Counted from the first letter of the stretch, positions 1-8,881 are shown. The stretch is 44,173 nucleotides of DNA from an uncultured Gammaproteobacteria bacterium (GCA_913063125.1 CAJXZM010000030.1:1-44173), one strand, 5' to 3'. Program-made: numbers and translations. Notes: generated by a model not told the origin, from the letters alone.

Positions 1-210
1 CTAACCGCTGAAGTAACCAAATGCGAAACATGGTTTTCAAACGATGATAAATGCCGGATGACCAACTACAACAATAACTGGCTTGGTGGTATCGCAGTAA
101 CTTATGCCTACGATGAGTTCGTTGTTGCCGTACCAGAGCCTAGCTCTTTGGCGCTATTCGGTTTAGGCATTATCGGTCTTGGGTTTGCTCGTAGAAACGT
201 GAAAACCTAA
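1..210 (+). CDS. PEP-CTERM sorting-domain protein, C-terminal end (partial)
   Basis: Frame 1 is open from the window edge to the TAA at 208-210 and gives 69 residues. The end is a PEP-CTERM sorting signal: a VPEPSS motif, a hydrophobic stretch rich in L, G, I and F, then a basic RRN-K tail. By family knowledge such proteins are exported and processed at the membrane by an exosortase, often in bacteria that make exopolysaccharide. The visible upstream part is rich in N, T, Y and W and has two Cys, but is too short to place in a family. A strong terminator follows at 222-259. The start and the N-terminal domain lie outside the window, so the function of the mature protein is unknown. Confidence 0.85.
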   Translation, partial: LTAEVTKCETWFSNDDKCRMTNYNNNWLGGIAVTYAYDEFVVAVPEPSSLALFGLGIIGLGFARRNVKT

Positions 211-221
211 TAAAACCTTTT

Positions 222-259
222 ATGAGAAGGGTAGGTATTCTCCTTCCCTTCTCATTTTT
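222..259 (+). terminator. Rho-independent terminator after the PEP-CTERM gene
   Basis: A perfect 10-bp stem (222-231 with 246-255) encloses a 14-nt loop and runs into TTTTT at 255-259. It sits 11 bp after the PEP-CTERM stop and abuts the stop of the convergent hydrolase gene at 258. Confidence 0.85.
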
Positions 260-920
260 ATCCCACTAAAACCGTAAACTCGCAATATTTGTCCAACACT
301 AACACCAACTCATCCCCACCTTGCAACGCCCCAACCCCCGCAGGCGTCCCCGTCATAACCACATCCCCCGGCAACAACGTAAACTGCGTAGACATAAATG
401 CTACAAGATCAAATATACCCGTGATCATTTCAGAGGTATTGCCTTTTTGCTGTAGCACGCCGTTACGCTCAAGCTGAAGATCCAAATTGAGTGGATCAGC
501 AACCTGTTCTACCGGAACAAATGCCGATAGCGGGCAAGACCCGTCAAACGCCTTCGCCGCTTCCCAAGGGTGTCCTTTCTCTTTTAATGTATTTTGAACA
601 TCACGAAGGGTTAAATCCAAACCCAATCCATACCCGGCAACAGCTTTCTTAGCTGCTTCTTGGCTTGAATTCGTTAATACCTCACCAATCAACACTGAGA
701 CTTCCAACTCATGGTGACAAGCGCCTCTACCTTGAGGAATAGTAATAGGACCATCCAAACTCACTGCCGCAGTAGCAGGCTTAATAAACAACATCGGTGT
801 ACTGGGTATCGGGTTATTCAACTCTCTAGCATGAGCCGCATAGTTCCTCCCCACACAAACCACTTTGCCTAAGGGCAAATCGCATGAGCCGTCATCAATA
901 AACCGATGTACATAACTCAC
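258..920 (-). CDS. Fumarylacetoacetate hydrolase (FAH) family protein
   Basis: A 220-residue protein of the single-domain FAH family (YcgM/FAHD1-like acylpyruvase or oxaloacetate decarboxylase type). The N-terminus has a VCVGRNYAAHARE block, then LFIKPATA, and the HHELEVSVLIG segment that carries metal-binding Glu residues. TGTPAGVG near the C-terminus is a family signature. These enzymes cleave or decarboxylate 2-oxo acids with a divalent metal in the cytoplasm; the exact substrate cannot be read from sequence. The start is GTG at 920-918 and overlaps the TGA of the upstream dehydrogenase by 4 nt, so the two are translationally coupled. That pairing suggests a role in clearing 2-oxo or 2-hydroxy acids. 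Confidence 0.85.
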   Translation of the reverse strand: MSYVHRFIDDGSCDLPLGKVVCVGRNYAAHARELNNPIPSTPMLFIKPATAAVSLDGPITIPQGRGACHHELEVSVLIGEVLTNSSQEAAKKAVAGYGLGLDLTLRDVQNTLKEKGHPWEAAKAFDGSCPLSAFVPVEQVADPLNLDLQLERNGVLQQKGNTSEMITGIFDLVAFMSTQFTLLPGDVVMTGTPAGVGALQGGDELVLVLDKYCEFTVLVG

Positions 921-2314
921 AGATCAAATACCTTACCCGGGTTCATCACACCATTGGGGTCAAATACCGCCTTCATAGCTTTCATATAATTGATTTCTGT
1001 TTCGCTACGGGTATAGGTTAAATAATCCTTTTTGGTCATCCCAACACCATGCTCAGCAGATACGCTACCATTGTATTTCTCAACAGTTTCAAAGACTTGC
1101 TTATTCACCTTCAAACAGCGCTCAAAAAACTCCGTCTTATCTAGATTAGCAGGCTTAAGAATATTCAGATGTAAATTACCATCCCCAATGTGCCCAAACC
1201 AAATAATTTCAAAATCAGGATATTCAACGGAAACAATGTCATCGATATCATGAAGAAAACCAGGCACCTTTGATACAACAACAGAGATGTCGTTTTTGTA
1301 GGGGGTAAATTCAGAAATTGTCTCACTAATGTCTTCACGCAAGCGCCACAGGGCTTTGAGCTGAGCATCACTTTGACTCATAGCACCGTCCAAAACCCAA
1401 CCTTGTTCCATACAGTACTCAAACAAAGCCATGGCTTCTTCCATCACTTGTTCCGATACAGCTTCAAACTCTATCAATGCGTAATAAGGCGCTTCTGTTT
1501 CAAATGGACGCTGAACATCACCGCGCGCGGTCACTAACTGAACCGCTCGCTCAGAGAAAAATTCAAATGCCGTCAAATCAATTTTGCTTTGAAATGCTTC
1601 CAACACATGCATAATGGCGTCAAATTCTGCCACACCAAGTACTAATACATTCAAATTTTTCGGAGGCCGAGCCAATCGCATCGTTGCTTCCACAATAAAA
1701 CCTAAGGTGCCTTCTGCGCCAATGAACAAATGACGCAAATCGTAACCTGTGGCATTTTTAACCAAATCACTATTTAACTCCAGCAAGTCGCCCTTACCTG
1801 TTACGACCTTTAAACCCGCCACCCAATCTCGGGTAAGACCATAACGAATAACTTTAATACCCCCAGCGTTGGTAGAAATATTACCGCCCAGTTGACTCGA
1901 ACCCGCAGAAGCAAAGTCCACCGGGTAATATAGCTCATTATCTTCAGCAAATTGCTGCAATTGCTCAGTAATTACTCCAGGGCCACAACGCACTGATCGA
2001 TCGGTTTTATTGAAATCATTAATTTCATTCATTAGATCAAATGCGACAACCACTTCACCGTTTGCGGCAACAGCAGCAGCAGACAAGCCAGTTCGACCGC
2101 CAGATGGTACCAAGTTCACCTGATTCTCATTGGCATAACACACAATCGCTTGTACTTGCTCAATCGTCTTCGGGAACAAAATGGCTAGCGGTGCGGGGTC
2201 ATACATCTTGGTCCAGTCGCAACCAAACTGCCTTAGGCTATCTTGATCGATTTTTATTCGGCCCTCATCCACTAATGCCGTTAAATCAGTAATGATCTGC
2301 TGCTGGTCTGTCAT
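917..2314 (-). CDS. FAD-linked oxidase, probably D-2-hydroxyglutarate dehydrogenase
   Basis: A 465-residue flavoprotein with an N-terminal FAD_binding_4 (PCMH-type) domain (about residues 40-215, including PSGGRTGLS and GGNISTNAGG) and a C-terminal FAD-oxidase domain with HIGDGNLHLNIL and SAEHGVGMTKK, which supply the metal/substrate His residues. The family includes GlcD, D-lactate dehydrogenase and D-2-hydroxyglutarate dehydrogenase. Its divergent position next to serA favours D-2-hydroxyglutarate dehydrogenase: in Pseudomonas this enzyme removes the D-2-hydroxyglutarate that SerA makes when it couples 3-phosphoglycerate oxidation to 2-oxoglutarate reduction. It is the first gene of a two-gene unit with the FAH protein. 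A GlcD-type glycolate oxidase subunit is the main alternative, but no GlcE/GlcF partner is present. Confidence 0.8.
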   Translation of the reverse strand: MTDQQQIITDLTALVDEGRIKIDQDSLRQFGCDWTKMYDPAPLAILFPKTIEQVQAIVCYANENQVNLVPSGGRTGLSAAAVAANGEVVVAFDLMNEINDFNKTDRSVRCGPGVITEQLQQFAEDNELYYPVDFASAGSSQLGGNISTNAGGIKVIRYGLTRDWVAGLKVVTGKGDLLELNSDLVKNATGYDLRHLFIGAEGTLGFIVEATMRLARPPKNLNVLVLGVAEFDAIMHVLEAFQSKIDLTAFEFFSERAVQLVTARGDVQRPFETEAPYYALIEFEAVSEQVMEEAMALFEYCMEQGWVLDGAMSQSDAQLKALWRLREDISETISEFTPYKNDISVVVSKVPGFLHDIDDIVSVEYPDFEIIWFGHIGDGNLHLNILKPANLDKTEFFERCLKVNKQVFETVEKYNGSVSAEHGVGMTKKDYLTYTRSETEINYMKAMKAVFDPNGVMNPGKVFDL

Positions 2315-2479
2315 AATGTCTACTCTTTATTTTCTATCAATATCAAAGGGATAAGGGGGCATGTATGCTTAGTATCTGTGCAGTCACGAAATAATTTGGC
2401 TCTCGCACTCCTACAGGGCAGAATATGATAGCATATGCACCCCACTTTTTCGGTATCGCTAACTTAACGGTTTATACTC

Positions 2480-3709
2480 ATGAGCAAAACTTCTTTGGAT
2501 AAAAGCAAGATTCGTGTCCTTCTACTTGAAGGCGTGCACCAATCTGCTGTTGATAACTTCACACGTAATGGTTACACCAACATTGAGTACATTAAAACTG
2601 CCTTACCAGAAGAAGAACTAAAAGAAAAAATCAAGGACGCACACTTTGTCGGCATTCGTTCTCGCACCCAACTTACCCAATCGGTATTTGATGTGGCAGA
2701 GAAACTTATCGCCGTTGGTTGTTTTTGCATTGGTACTAACCAAGTAAACCTTGAGGCGGCCTTGGTAAAAGGTATCCCCGTGTTTAATGCCCCCTTCTCT
2801 AATACGCGCAGCGTAGCGGAATTGGTCCTTGCACAAGCAATCTTGTTACTTCGTGGCGTACCTGAAAAGAGCGCCAAAGCCCACCGTGGCGAATGGAACA
2901 AATCTGCAGCAAACTCCTTCGAAGTTCGCGGAAAAATTCTGGGTATTGTTGGTTATGGCAATATCGGCTCTCAGTTAAGTGTCCTGGCTGAAGGTTTAGG
3001 CATGAAGGTAGCTTTTTATGATGTTGTCACCAAATTACCTCTTGGCAATGCCTATCAAGTGAACAGCCTAAATGAGTTATTGGAAACCGCTGACGTCGTT
3101 AGCATGCATGTTCCAGAACTTGCCAGCACTCAAAACATGATTGGTGCAGACCAATTAGCTAAAATGAAAGACCTATCAGTGTTAATAAATGCTTCTCGTG
3201 GCACTGTGATAGATATTGATGCTTTAACGGAAACTTTGTCATCCGGTAAGTTACTGGGTGCAGCCATTGACGTATTCCCCGTTGAACCTCGTTCAAATGC
3301 CGATGAGTTTATCTCACCATTACGTCAATTTGATCGCGTTATTCTCACACCACACGTCGGTGGCAGCACGCTAGAAGCTCAGGTTAATATCGGTGGTGAA
3401 GTTTCTGAAAAATTCGTGAAATACAGTGATAATGGCTCAACCGTATCCGCGGTTAACTTCCCAGAAGTTGCCTTACCTATTCACGAAAATGTTCATCGTT
3501 TATTGCATACCCATAAGAACATCCCTGGCGTTATGTCTGAGATAAACAAAGTTTTCTCGGAGAATAACATCAACATTTGCGGCCAATATCTACAAACTCG
3601 CGGCGATATTGGCTACGTTGTTATTGATGTCGATGCAGAATATGGAGAGCTGGCTTTAGAAAAATTAAAAGCGGTTAAGGGCACCATGCGAACTCGAGCG
3701 CTTTATTAG
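2480..3709 (+). CDS. serA: D-3-phosphoglycerate dehydrogenase
   Basis: A 409-residue protein, the usual length of the E. coli-type SerA. It catalyses the first step of serine synthesis, 3-phosphoglycerate to 3-phosphohydroxypyruvate. The NAD-binding motif is GIVGYGNIGSQ. The catalytic Arg is in NASRGTVID, the Glu in DVFPVEPRS and the His in LTPHVGGST. A C-terminal ACT domain (about residues 340-409, from NIPGVMSEINKVF) is the site where serine feedback-inhibits this type. It is transcribed away from the D-2-hydroxyglutarate dehydrogenase across a 165-bp shared upstream region, and ends at a strong terminator at 3736-3768. Confidence 0.97.
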   Translation: MSKTSLDKSKIRVLLLEGVHQSAVDNFTRNGYTNIEYIKTALPEEELKEKIKDAHFVGIRSRTQLTQSVFDVAEKLIAVGCFCIGTNQVNLEAALVKGIPVFNAPFSNTRSVAELVLAQAILLLRGVPEKSAKAHRGEWNKSAANSFEVRGKILGIVGYGNIGSQLSVLAEGLGMKVAFYDVVTKLPLGNAYQVNSLNELLETADVVSMHVPELASTQNMIGADQLAKMKDLSVLINASRGTVIDIDALTETLSSGKLLGAAIDVFPVEPRSNADEFISPLRQFDRVILTPHVGGSTLEAQVNIGGEVSEKFVKYSDNGSTVSAVNFPEVALPIHENVHRLLHTHKNIPGVMSEINKVFSENNINICGQYLQTRGDIGYVVIDVDAEYGELALEKLKAVKGTMRTRALY

Positions 3710-3735
3710 ACACTATCAATAATAAGCATGACAAC

Positions 3736-3768
3736 AAAAAAACCGCTTAATTTCTAAGCGGTTTTTTT
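3736..3768 (+). terminator. Rho-independent terminator after serA
   Basis: A 9-bp stem (3741-3749 with 3755-3763), 5-nt loop, A-tract before and T-tract after (3762-3768). The flanking A and T tracts would let it act in both directions, but only serA runs into it. Confidence 0.93.
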
Positions 3769-3859
3769 GTACCTTAAAATTCTCTTCTTCATTGGCTAGT
3801 CAAGTCAGCTTCCCATTGCTAACATCACCCCTTACAAAAAACTGTCAAGGAGCAATGCA

Positions 3860-4663
3860 ATGCAAAACATCGATGAAAACCCGAAAACAGCCCTGATAAC
3901 AGGCGCATCCGCAGGTATTGGACTCGCATTTGCCAGAGAATTTGCAGAACAAGGATTTGATGTTGTTTTGGTTGCACGGCGAGAGGAGAAACTCAACGAA
4001 GTTGCCGCTGAGATAAAAGCTCAGTACGGCGCGATGGCCTACGTTATCGTTGGCGACCTCGCAGACCCTTCCACCCCTCAAGCAATATTTAATACCATCA
4101 AAAATAAAAACATCACTATCGATGTTTTAGTGAACAATGCTGGTTATTCCATTGATGAAAGCTTTTTGGATACAGATTGGGAAATACACGCCAATTTCAT
4201 TCAAGTTCTTAGCACATCGTTAGCGCATATGTGCCACCTATTCGCCGCCGGTATGAAAGAACGTAATTACGGACGTATCATTAATATCTCATCAATCGCT
4301 GCATTTAGCCCTCAGCTCTCTGGCAGTTTATATGGTGCAGCAAAGTCTTTTGTTCTAGACTTCACCCAGGCCATTGACCTTGAGTTAAAACCTCACAATG
4401 TTTTTTGCACAGCCCTTTGCCCGGGTTTTACCTATAGCGAATTTCACGATGCTATGGGTGTCCGTGAAGCGGTGAATAGATTGCCAAAATTCTTATGGAT
4501 GGATGCCCAAACAGTTGCCAAAGAGGGTATTCGCGCCGTTATGGAAGGTAAAACTGTATATATCAACGGCCTACTAAACCAAGGAGTAAGCCAGGTATTG
4601 GCAGCATTACCGGTTCGGGTAAAACAATTTATTTCAGAAAAACAATCAATTTTCGAACTTTAG
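3860..4663 (+). CDS. Short-chain dehydrogenase/reductase (SDR)
   Basis: A 267-residue classical SDR. It has the cofactor motif TGASAGIG near residue 15, a following VARREEKL that suggests NADP(H) binding through basic residues, the NNAG motif, and a catalytic Ser-Tyr-Lys set (ISS, then YGAAK). CPGFTYSEFHD follows the active site as in DltE/YqjQ-like SDRs. Substrate unknown. Two ATGs lie 5 nt apart; the one at 3860 is in frame and has an AAGGAG at 3847-3852. The Ada-like gene follows after only 47 nt on the same strand, so the two may be co-transcribed although no functional link is evident. Confidence 0.88.
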   Translation: MQNIDENPKTALITGASAGIGLAFAREFAEQGFDVVLVARREEKLNEVAAEIKAQYGAMAYVIVGDLADPSTPQAIFNTIKNKNITIDVLVNNAGYSIDESFLDTDWEIHANFIQVLSTSLAHMCHLFAAGMKERNYGRIINISSIAAFSPQLSGSLYGAAKSFVLDFTQAIDLELKPHNVFCTALCPGFTYSEFHDAMGVREAVNRLPKFLWMDAQTVAKEGIRAVMEGKTVYINGLLNQGVSQVLAALPVRVKQFISEKQSIFEL

Positions 4664-4710
4664 CAAGAACCGGGTGGGCTCTGTACTTGCATTTCGCTTA
4701 TCCTATCAAC

Positions 4711-5562
4711 ATGAAAACAAACAGCTCGTCGCCAAATAAACGCAGTGACTATCAACGCATCGAAGCAGCGATACGATTCCTCTACACCTGCCCTCCAAAT
4801 ACACCTCTAGAGCATATCGCAAAAGAGGTCGGGCTTAGTGAATTCCATTTTCAACGTCTATTTACGCGGTGGGCAGGCATTACACCCAAACGTTTTTTAC
4901 AATTTCTCACTAAAGAACACGCCCTTTCCATTATCCATCAACAAACATCCATAAATGACACATCTCTTTCTCTTGGTCTTAGCGGATCTAGCCGGTTACA
5001 TGACTTACTAATACACTGCGAAGCCGTCACTCCTGGTCAATTAAAGACGTCTGGAGAAGGTATGGACATTAATTATGGCTATCACTCAACGCAATTCGGG
5101 CAGTGCCTTATTGCTACAACTGAACGAGGCATTTGCCATCTATCGTTTATCGATAACCCAATAGCAGCATTAACCGAACTACAACAACAATGGAATAACG
5201 CCACACTACAACACCGACCAGAATTAACTCAACAACTTATCAGTCAAATTTTCAGCGATACGTGGGATAACAAAGCACCCCTATCAATACACCTAAAAGG
5301 CACTAATTTTCAACTAAAAGTATGGCAAGCTTTACTCTCAATTCCTCAAGGAAAGTTAACACACTACCAAGCGCTAGCAGAACAAATAGGTAACCCCAAA
5401 GCCTCCCGTGCAATCGGAACAGCGATAGGGAAAAATGCAATAGCCTACCTAATTCCTTGTCATCGAGTCATTCAAAAAACCGGCTCTATTGGCAACTACC
5501 GATGGTTGGCAGAACGCAAAGCTGCGATGATCGGATGGGAATCAGCTCAATCACCTACCTAA
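4711..5562 (+). CDS. Ada-like AraC-HTH / O6-methylguanine-DNA methyltransferase
   Basis: A 283-residue protein from ATG 4711 (an in-frame TTG at 4687 would add 8 residues). The N-terminal half is an AraC-type helix-turn-helix region (HIAKEVGLSEFHFQRLF then GITPKRFLQFL). The C-terminal half is a methylguanine methyltransferase domain with the acceptor Cys250 in an IPCHRVI motif. It transfers alkyl groups from O6-alkylguanine to itself in a suicide reaction. The N-terminal phosphotriester-sensing zinc domain of E. coli Ada is absent, so it may not be an alkylation-activated regulator in the Ada manner. It converges on, and overlaps by 8 nt, an AlkC-like glycosylase gene: an alkylation-repair pair. 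Confidence 0.9.
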   Translation: MKTNSSSPNKRSDYQRIEAAIRFLYTCPPNTPLEHIAKEVGLSEFHFQRLFTRWAGITPKRFLQFLTKEHALSIIHQQTSINDTSLSLGLSGSSRLHDLLIHCEAVTPGQLKTSGEGMDINYGYHSTQFGQCLIATTERGICHLSFIDNPIAALTELQQQWNNATLQHRPELTQQLISQIFSDTWDNKAPLSIHLKGTNFQLKVWQALLSIPQGKLTHYQALAEQIGNPKASRAIGTAIGKNAIAYLIPCHRVIQKTGSIGNYRWLAERKAAMIGWESAQSPT

Positions 5563-6634
5563 CACGAAAAGATACGTTTCCCACCTCTTCGCCGTTTACA
5601 ATAACAGCAAGAACATGCCTCCCTGAATAATGCTTTCTTGTACTCATGTTTTTAAATGACTGTCTTCGTCTAATGGATTTCGATTTAGATTGTATATTTC
5701 CTTCCGATATTTTAAATATCTTTCTCGAATGGGAACCATTTGATTTTACATAATCAATGGCATATTCAATACGCAACATCCCTAACATAGAGTTCTTGCT
5801 CGATAATAAGAAAGAAAAATTTATCTCTTCACCAATATCAATCACATCATCCACCATTAGAAAATCCGATACTTCAACATCGGGCCTAGACACATAACCA
5901 AAAAACGCCAATACGTCTGGATCTGCCTTTTTAAGCAGCGTTCGACACCCGTGTTTAATTATCCAATCGGTATTTTTCGAGTCACCTAACCACTGTAAAG
6001 CTAAGCTTTTCACCAGCTCTGGCTTATCCTTAGCTATATCATTAATATTGTTTGCTACACTTCTACGAACATACTCAGAATCATCATTCTTCAATGCTTC
6101 TAGTATAGGTAAAATCAATGACGGATCTTTCTTGAATTCTGGAAGCGCCATTGCCCACGGCAATCGTGATCGACAGCCTTCCGATGAAAGACGGCGAACA
6201 TGATGGTTTTCATGGGTTGCCCAACGTAACATCTGCTCCATCATCTTAAGGGGTGAATGGATAATAAAAGGGCGCACTGCAAACTCTGAACTTGAAAACT
6301 GCGTCATATGCTCAAGTGCAATCATTGACTCGTCCCAAAAATCGAGACCATAAAGCTCAATAATATGAGGAAAAAACATTGCCTCATAACCGCCAAATTT
6401 TTCACAAACTGGCTTAATAAGCTGAAGCACACCGACATAATCCAGCGCCAATATCTCATAAATCATTTTTGCGATATGATCCATTCGAGATTTTAATTCT
6501 CTGCCTTCCCAGTCGTCATCAAATATTTTTTTATGAAATAGATCAACATCAAAGCTTGGCACAGATATCAGAAAACTATCTGTTAGCCGGCTAATATACT
6601 GTTTATTGTAAGAGTTCTTTAAAGGTTCTGGCAT
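5555..6634 (-). CDS. alkC: AlkC-like DNA alkylation repair protein with C-terminal Ig-like domain
   Basis: A 359-residue protein of the HEAT-like DNA alkylation repair family. The helical part (about residues 1-245) shows the family layout, including HHVRRLSSEGCRSRLPWA, LEALKNDDSEYVRRSVANN and KHGCRTLLKK. The C-terminal ~110 residues (from VSRPDVEVSDF) look like an all-beta, Ig-like domain with basic residues, as known in one subgroup of AlkC. AlkC enzymes excise N3-alkylated purines and 3-methylcytosine. A GGAAAG ribosome-binding site precedes the ATG at 6634. The overlap with the Ada-like gene and the shared theme support the call; a related AlkD-type HEAT protein is the alternative, less likely because of the C-terminal domain. 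Confidence 0.8.
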   Translation of the reverse strand: MPEPLKNSYNKQYISRLTDSFLISVPSFDVDLFHKKIFDDDWEGRELKSRMDHIAKMIYEILALDYVGVLQLIKPVCEKFGGYEAMFFPHIIELYGLDFWDESMIALEHMTQFSSSEFAVRPFIIHSPLKMMEQMLRWATHENHHVRRLSSEGCRSRLPWAMALPEFKKDPSLILPILEALKNDDSEYVRRSVANNINDIAKDKPELVKSLALQWLGDSKNTDWIIKHGCRTLLKKADPDVLAFFGYVSRPDVEVSDFLMVDDVIDIGEEINFSFLLSSKNSMLGMLRIEYAIDYVKSNGSHSRKIFKISEGNIQSKSKSIRRRQSFKNMSTRKHYSGRHVLAVIVNGEEVGNVSFRVR

Positions 6635-6810
6635 TTTCTTTCCAAGATTATATTCCGTAAAATAACGATGGGTGACGGATAATAGATGACGTCAAATAAC
6701 TATATATTTATACAGCATAAAACCATAGAATTCAATTTAAAAACATCCGCATCTCGCGCCATAATTTATACGTTACCTCAAAGGTTACTAGAAATTGATA
6801 TAACGAATAC

Positions 6811-7449
6811 TCAATCAAACATGCCCTGCTTTAAAAAATGTATCGTTTGATGAATAACCCCCTTGTTCTTCATAATAAATGGATGAGCTACAGGCATAAC
6901 CCTATGATCTGCCATACCATCTAACTTAGTATTTTCTACTGATACTTTTCCGTCATCAGGTTTCGGTAACATCATAGAAAGAAAAATATTAATACTTCGA
7001 GAGCCTGCAATAACACCTAGTTCAAAATCACATCCTTTTAAGCTATTTGGAACACTATTTTTTCCTGTTCCCAATTCTTTCCCCGCAGGCCCATTAAACC
7101 AAACATACCCCGGCAAGCCACTCAGCCTATCAACCACCTCACTGCCTTTGTTCGGTGGGGCCAACATTACAACACGCCCCAAATTTTCAATTCTTCTCTC
7201 ACTCAAGTATTGACGCAGAAGAATGCCTCCCATGGAATGCGTTACAAAATGAATCTTTGCCGTATCTGGACAATCAGATAACGCGCTTCCTATCGCCTCA
7301 TTCGCCAAAAACTCGATGCTATGCTGTGTTGAGGGGTAATCGCAATTGATCACACCAAACCCTGCACGCTCTAACGTCAGCTTCATCACCCTCATTGACC
7401 GAGCACTTCTGGCTAATCCATGCAATAAAATAACAATTTCTTGCTGCAT
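6811..7449 (-). CDS. Lipase-like alpha/beta hydrolase
   Basis: A 212-residue alpha/beta-hydrolase close to the PGAP1/triacylglycerol-lipase type. It begins almost at once with the oxyanion strand IVILLHGLARS; the nucleophile is in FVTHSMGGILLRQY (G/T-H-S-M-G) and the catalytic His is probably the one in VAHPFIMKN near the C-terminus, with an Asp in the preceding DGMADHR segment. LAPPNKGSEVVD is typical of short lipases. No signal peptide is seen, so it should be cytoplasmic. A GAGG ribosome-binding site precedes the ATG at 7449. Substrate unknown; no operon partner. Confidence 0.82.
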   Translation of the reverse strand: MQQEIVILLHGLARSARSMRVMKLTLERAGFGVINCDYPSTQHSIEFLANEAIGSALSDCPDTAKIHFVTHSMGGILLRQYLSERRIENLGRVVMLAPPNKGSEVVDRLSGLPGYVWFNGPAGKELGTGKNSVPNSLKGCDFELGVIAGSRSINIFLSMMLPKPDDGKVSVENTKLDGMADHRVMPVAHPFIMKNKGVIHQTIHFLKQGMFD

Positions 7450-7590
7450 AACATCTACCTCACCTAATTTGGCTGGAAACTCTACCAGCTACCTTTTGAA
7501 TATTGTCATTTTTAACTGCGTACATTAAACTTCATACACATAAAGTTAGTAACCCCCATTTAAACTAAAATACGCAAATTATGGGTACTT

Positions 7591-7598
7591 CCCCCCCC
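7591..7598. repeat. C8 homopolymer tract upstream of the TPR gene
   Basis: Eight consecutive C residues 21 bp before the ATG at 7620, in a region otherwise rich in A and T. Tracts of this length can slip during replication, and here the tract falls between the likely promoter and the start codon. Confidence 0.6.
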
Positions 7599-7619
7599 AA
7601 CTAAATATGGCGATAAATA

Positions 7620-8480
7620 ATGACAGGATCATGGCAAACCATTGAAATAGAAGGTGATTATTCTTATGACAATCACTTTCTAGAAGAGAATTGGGAACGA
7701 TTACACTTGTGCGATCACGAACCTTTTCCTAGCACCGAATATGTGCAGTCAGTTTGTGAGAAATACCCCCTTGTCAAAAAATCTATCCCTAACTTTGACA
7801 ATGATTATCAAGCATTATCTCTTACAATACTTTCTGCTTGGGCAAAATTTCACAAAGGTGATTTCGAAGCGGCCAAAACTGAAGGCCTTGCACTTGGATA
7901 TATGGGCTACCTTGTCGCCAATATGGCTACATGCGTATATGCGAGCAATACCATTGCATCTGAAAAGGTACTTAAAGAATTATATTGGGATGCTGCAGAG
8001 CGCAGTCTTGCTGCATCTAAAGCAATGCCCGAAGACATTAACTCGATCTATCATTATGGTTTAAACCTTGGCCGCTATAGCGAAACAATATCCCTATTGC
8101 GTGCGGCTAAAGAAAATATTGCCGGGAAATTTGCAGGGGCTTTACGAACCACTATTGAAATGAACCCTGATCATGTTTTAGCAAATATTGGCTTTGGCAC
8201 ATATCACAGTTCAATCATAGATTTAGTTGGATCAATGATTGGAAAATTAACTTACGGTGTTTCAAAAGATGATGCGTTAAAACACTTTGAACAAGGGCTA
8301 AAGGTTGCCCCTAACCTACCTATGGTCTATATCGAGTACGCTAAAGGAATAGCCATTATCCAAGGTAAAAAAGGGCGTGTAAAAGCAGAAGCATTTTATC
8401 AAAAAGCATCTGAACTAACCGCGATGGATGCGATGGAGGAACTTGACATTAAGCTCTGTGCCAAAGGTTTTAAATCTTAA
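7620..8480 (+). CDS. Tetratricopeptide-like helical repeat protein
   Basis: A 286-residue soluble protein made of paired helices. Recognisable TPR-like units include the region around FHKGDFEAAKTEGLALG, the AERSLAASKAMPEDINSIYHYG unit, ALRTTIEMNPDHVLANIGFG, and ALKHFEQGLKVAPNLPMVYIEYAKG at the C-terminal side. No signal peptide, lipobox or enzymatic motif is seen, so it is probably a cytoplasmic adaptor. I do not recognise a specific family. No good Shine-Dalgarno lies before the ATG at 7620, and a C8 tract sits 21 bp upstream. It stands alone between divergent and convergent neighbours. Confidence 0.75.
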   Translation: MTGSWQTIEIEGDYSYDNHFLEENWERLHLCDHEPFPSTEYVQSVCEKYPLVKKSIPNFDNDYQALSLTILSAWAKFHKGDFEAAKTEGLALGYMGYLVANMATCVYASNTIASEKVLKELYWDAAERSLAASKAMPEDINSIYHYGLNLGRYSETISLLRAAKENIAGKFAGALRTTIEMNPDHVLANIGFGTYHSSIIDLVGSMIGKLTYGVSKDDALKHFEQGLKVAPNLPMVYIEYAKGIAIIQGKKGRVKAEAFYQKASELTAMDAMEELDIKLCAKGFKS

Positions 8481-8488
8481 ATAATAAG

Positions 8489-8518
8489 GGGAGGAAGCAT
8501 GACTATCCACTTCCTCCC
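8489..8518. terminator. Possible bidirectional terminator hairpin
   Basis: A 9-bp G/C-rich stem (8489-8497 with 8510-8518) with a 12-nt loop between the convergent TPR gene and the small membrane protein gene. T-tracts are poor on both sides, so efficiency is uncertain. Confidence 0.5.
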
Positions 8519-8554
8519 TCAATATTAATGATTCAAAATTTCAGCTTCAAAAAA

Positions 8555-8881
8555 TCAATTCAACGATGGTAATACTTTTTTTATTGCAACACCTGCAAAA
8601 ATAAATACTAGCCAGAAGCCAACTGTTAACCATAAAACATCATGAAAAGTAATCACATCACTGATACTGCCTCTCCACATCACAAGACCCGTTGCCCCAA
8701 ATACATTCGACATACCCCAAGCAACATTCGCATTGGCAGCCTTACCAAACCATGAAATAAAGCGATACCCCAACAACCCAATAACAAAATGCATCATACC
8801 ATTGGCAAACAGAATACCTACCAACAAGTACCAAAAAGAAACGTCCATTAAGCCCATCCAAAAAATTCCCGTAATAACCAA
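8555..8881 (-). CDS. Small integral membrane protein, unknown function
   Basis: A 108-residue protein with three or four hydrophobic helices (roughly residues 4-25, 30-45, 55-70 and 84-103) separated by short polar loops such as RFISWFGKAANAN. It has no recognised family motif. It starts 18 bp after the stop of the acyltransferase gene on the same strand and ends the leftward arm of the biosynthetic locus, so it is probably co-expressed with the RND exporter and acyltransferase. A role as accessory subunit of the exporter or membrane acyltransferase is a guess from position only. Confidence 0.7.
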   Translation of the reverse strand: MVITGIFWMGLMDVSFWYLLVGILFANGMMHFVIGLLGYRFISWFGKAANANVAWGMSNVFGATGLVMWRGSISDVITFHDVLWLTVGFWLVFIFAGVAIKKVLPSLN

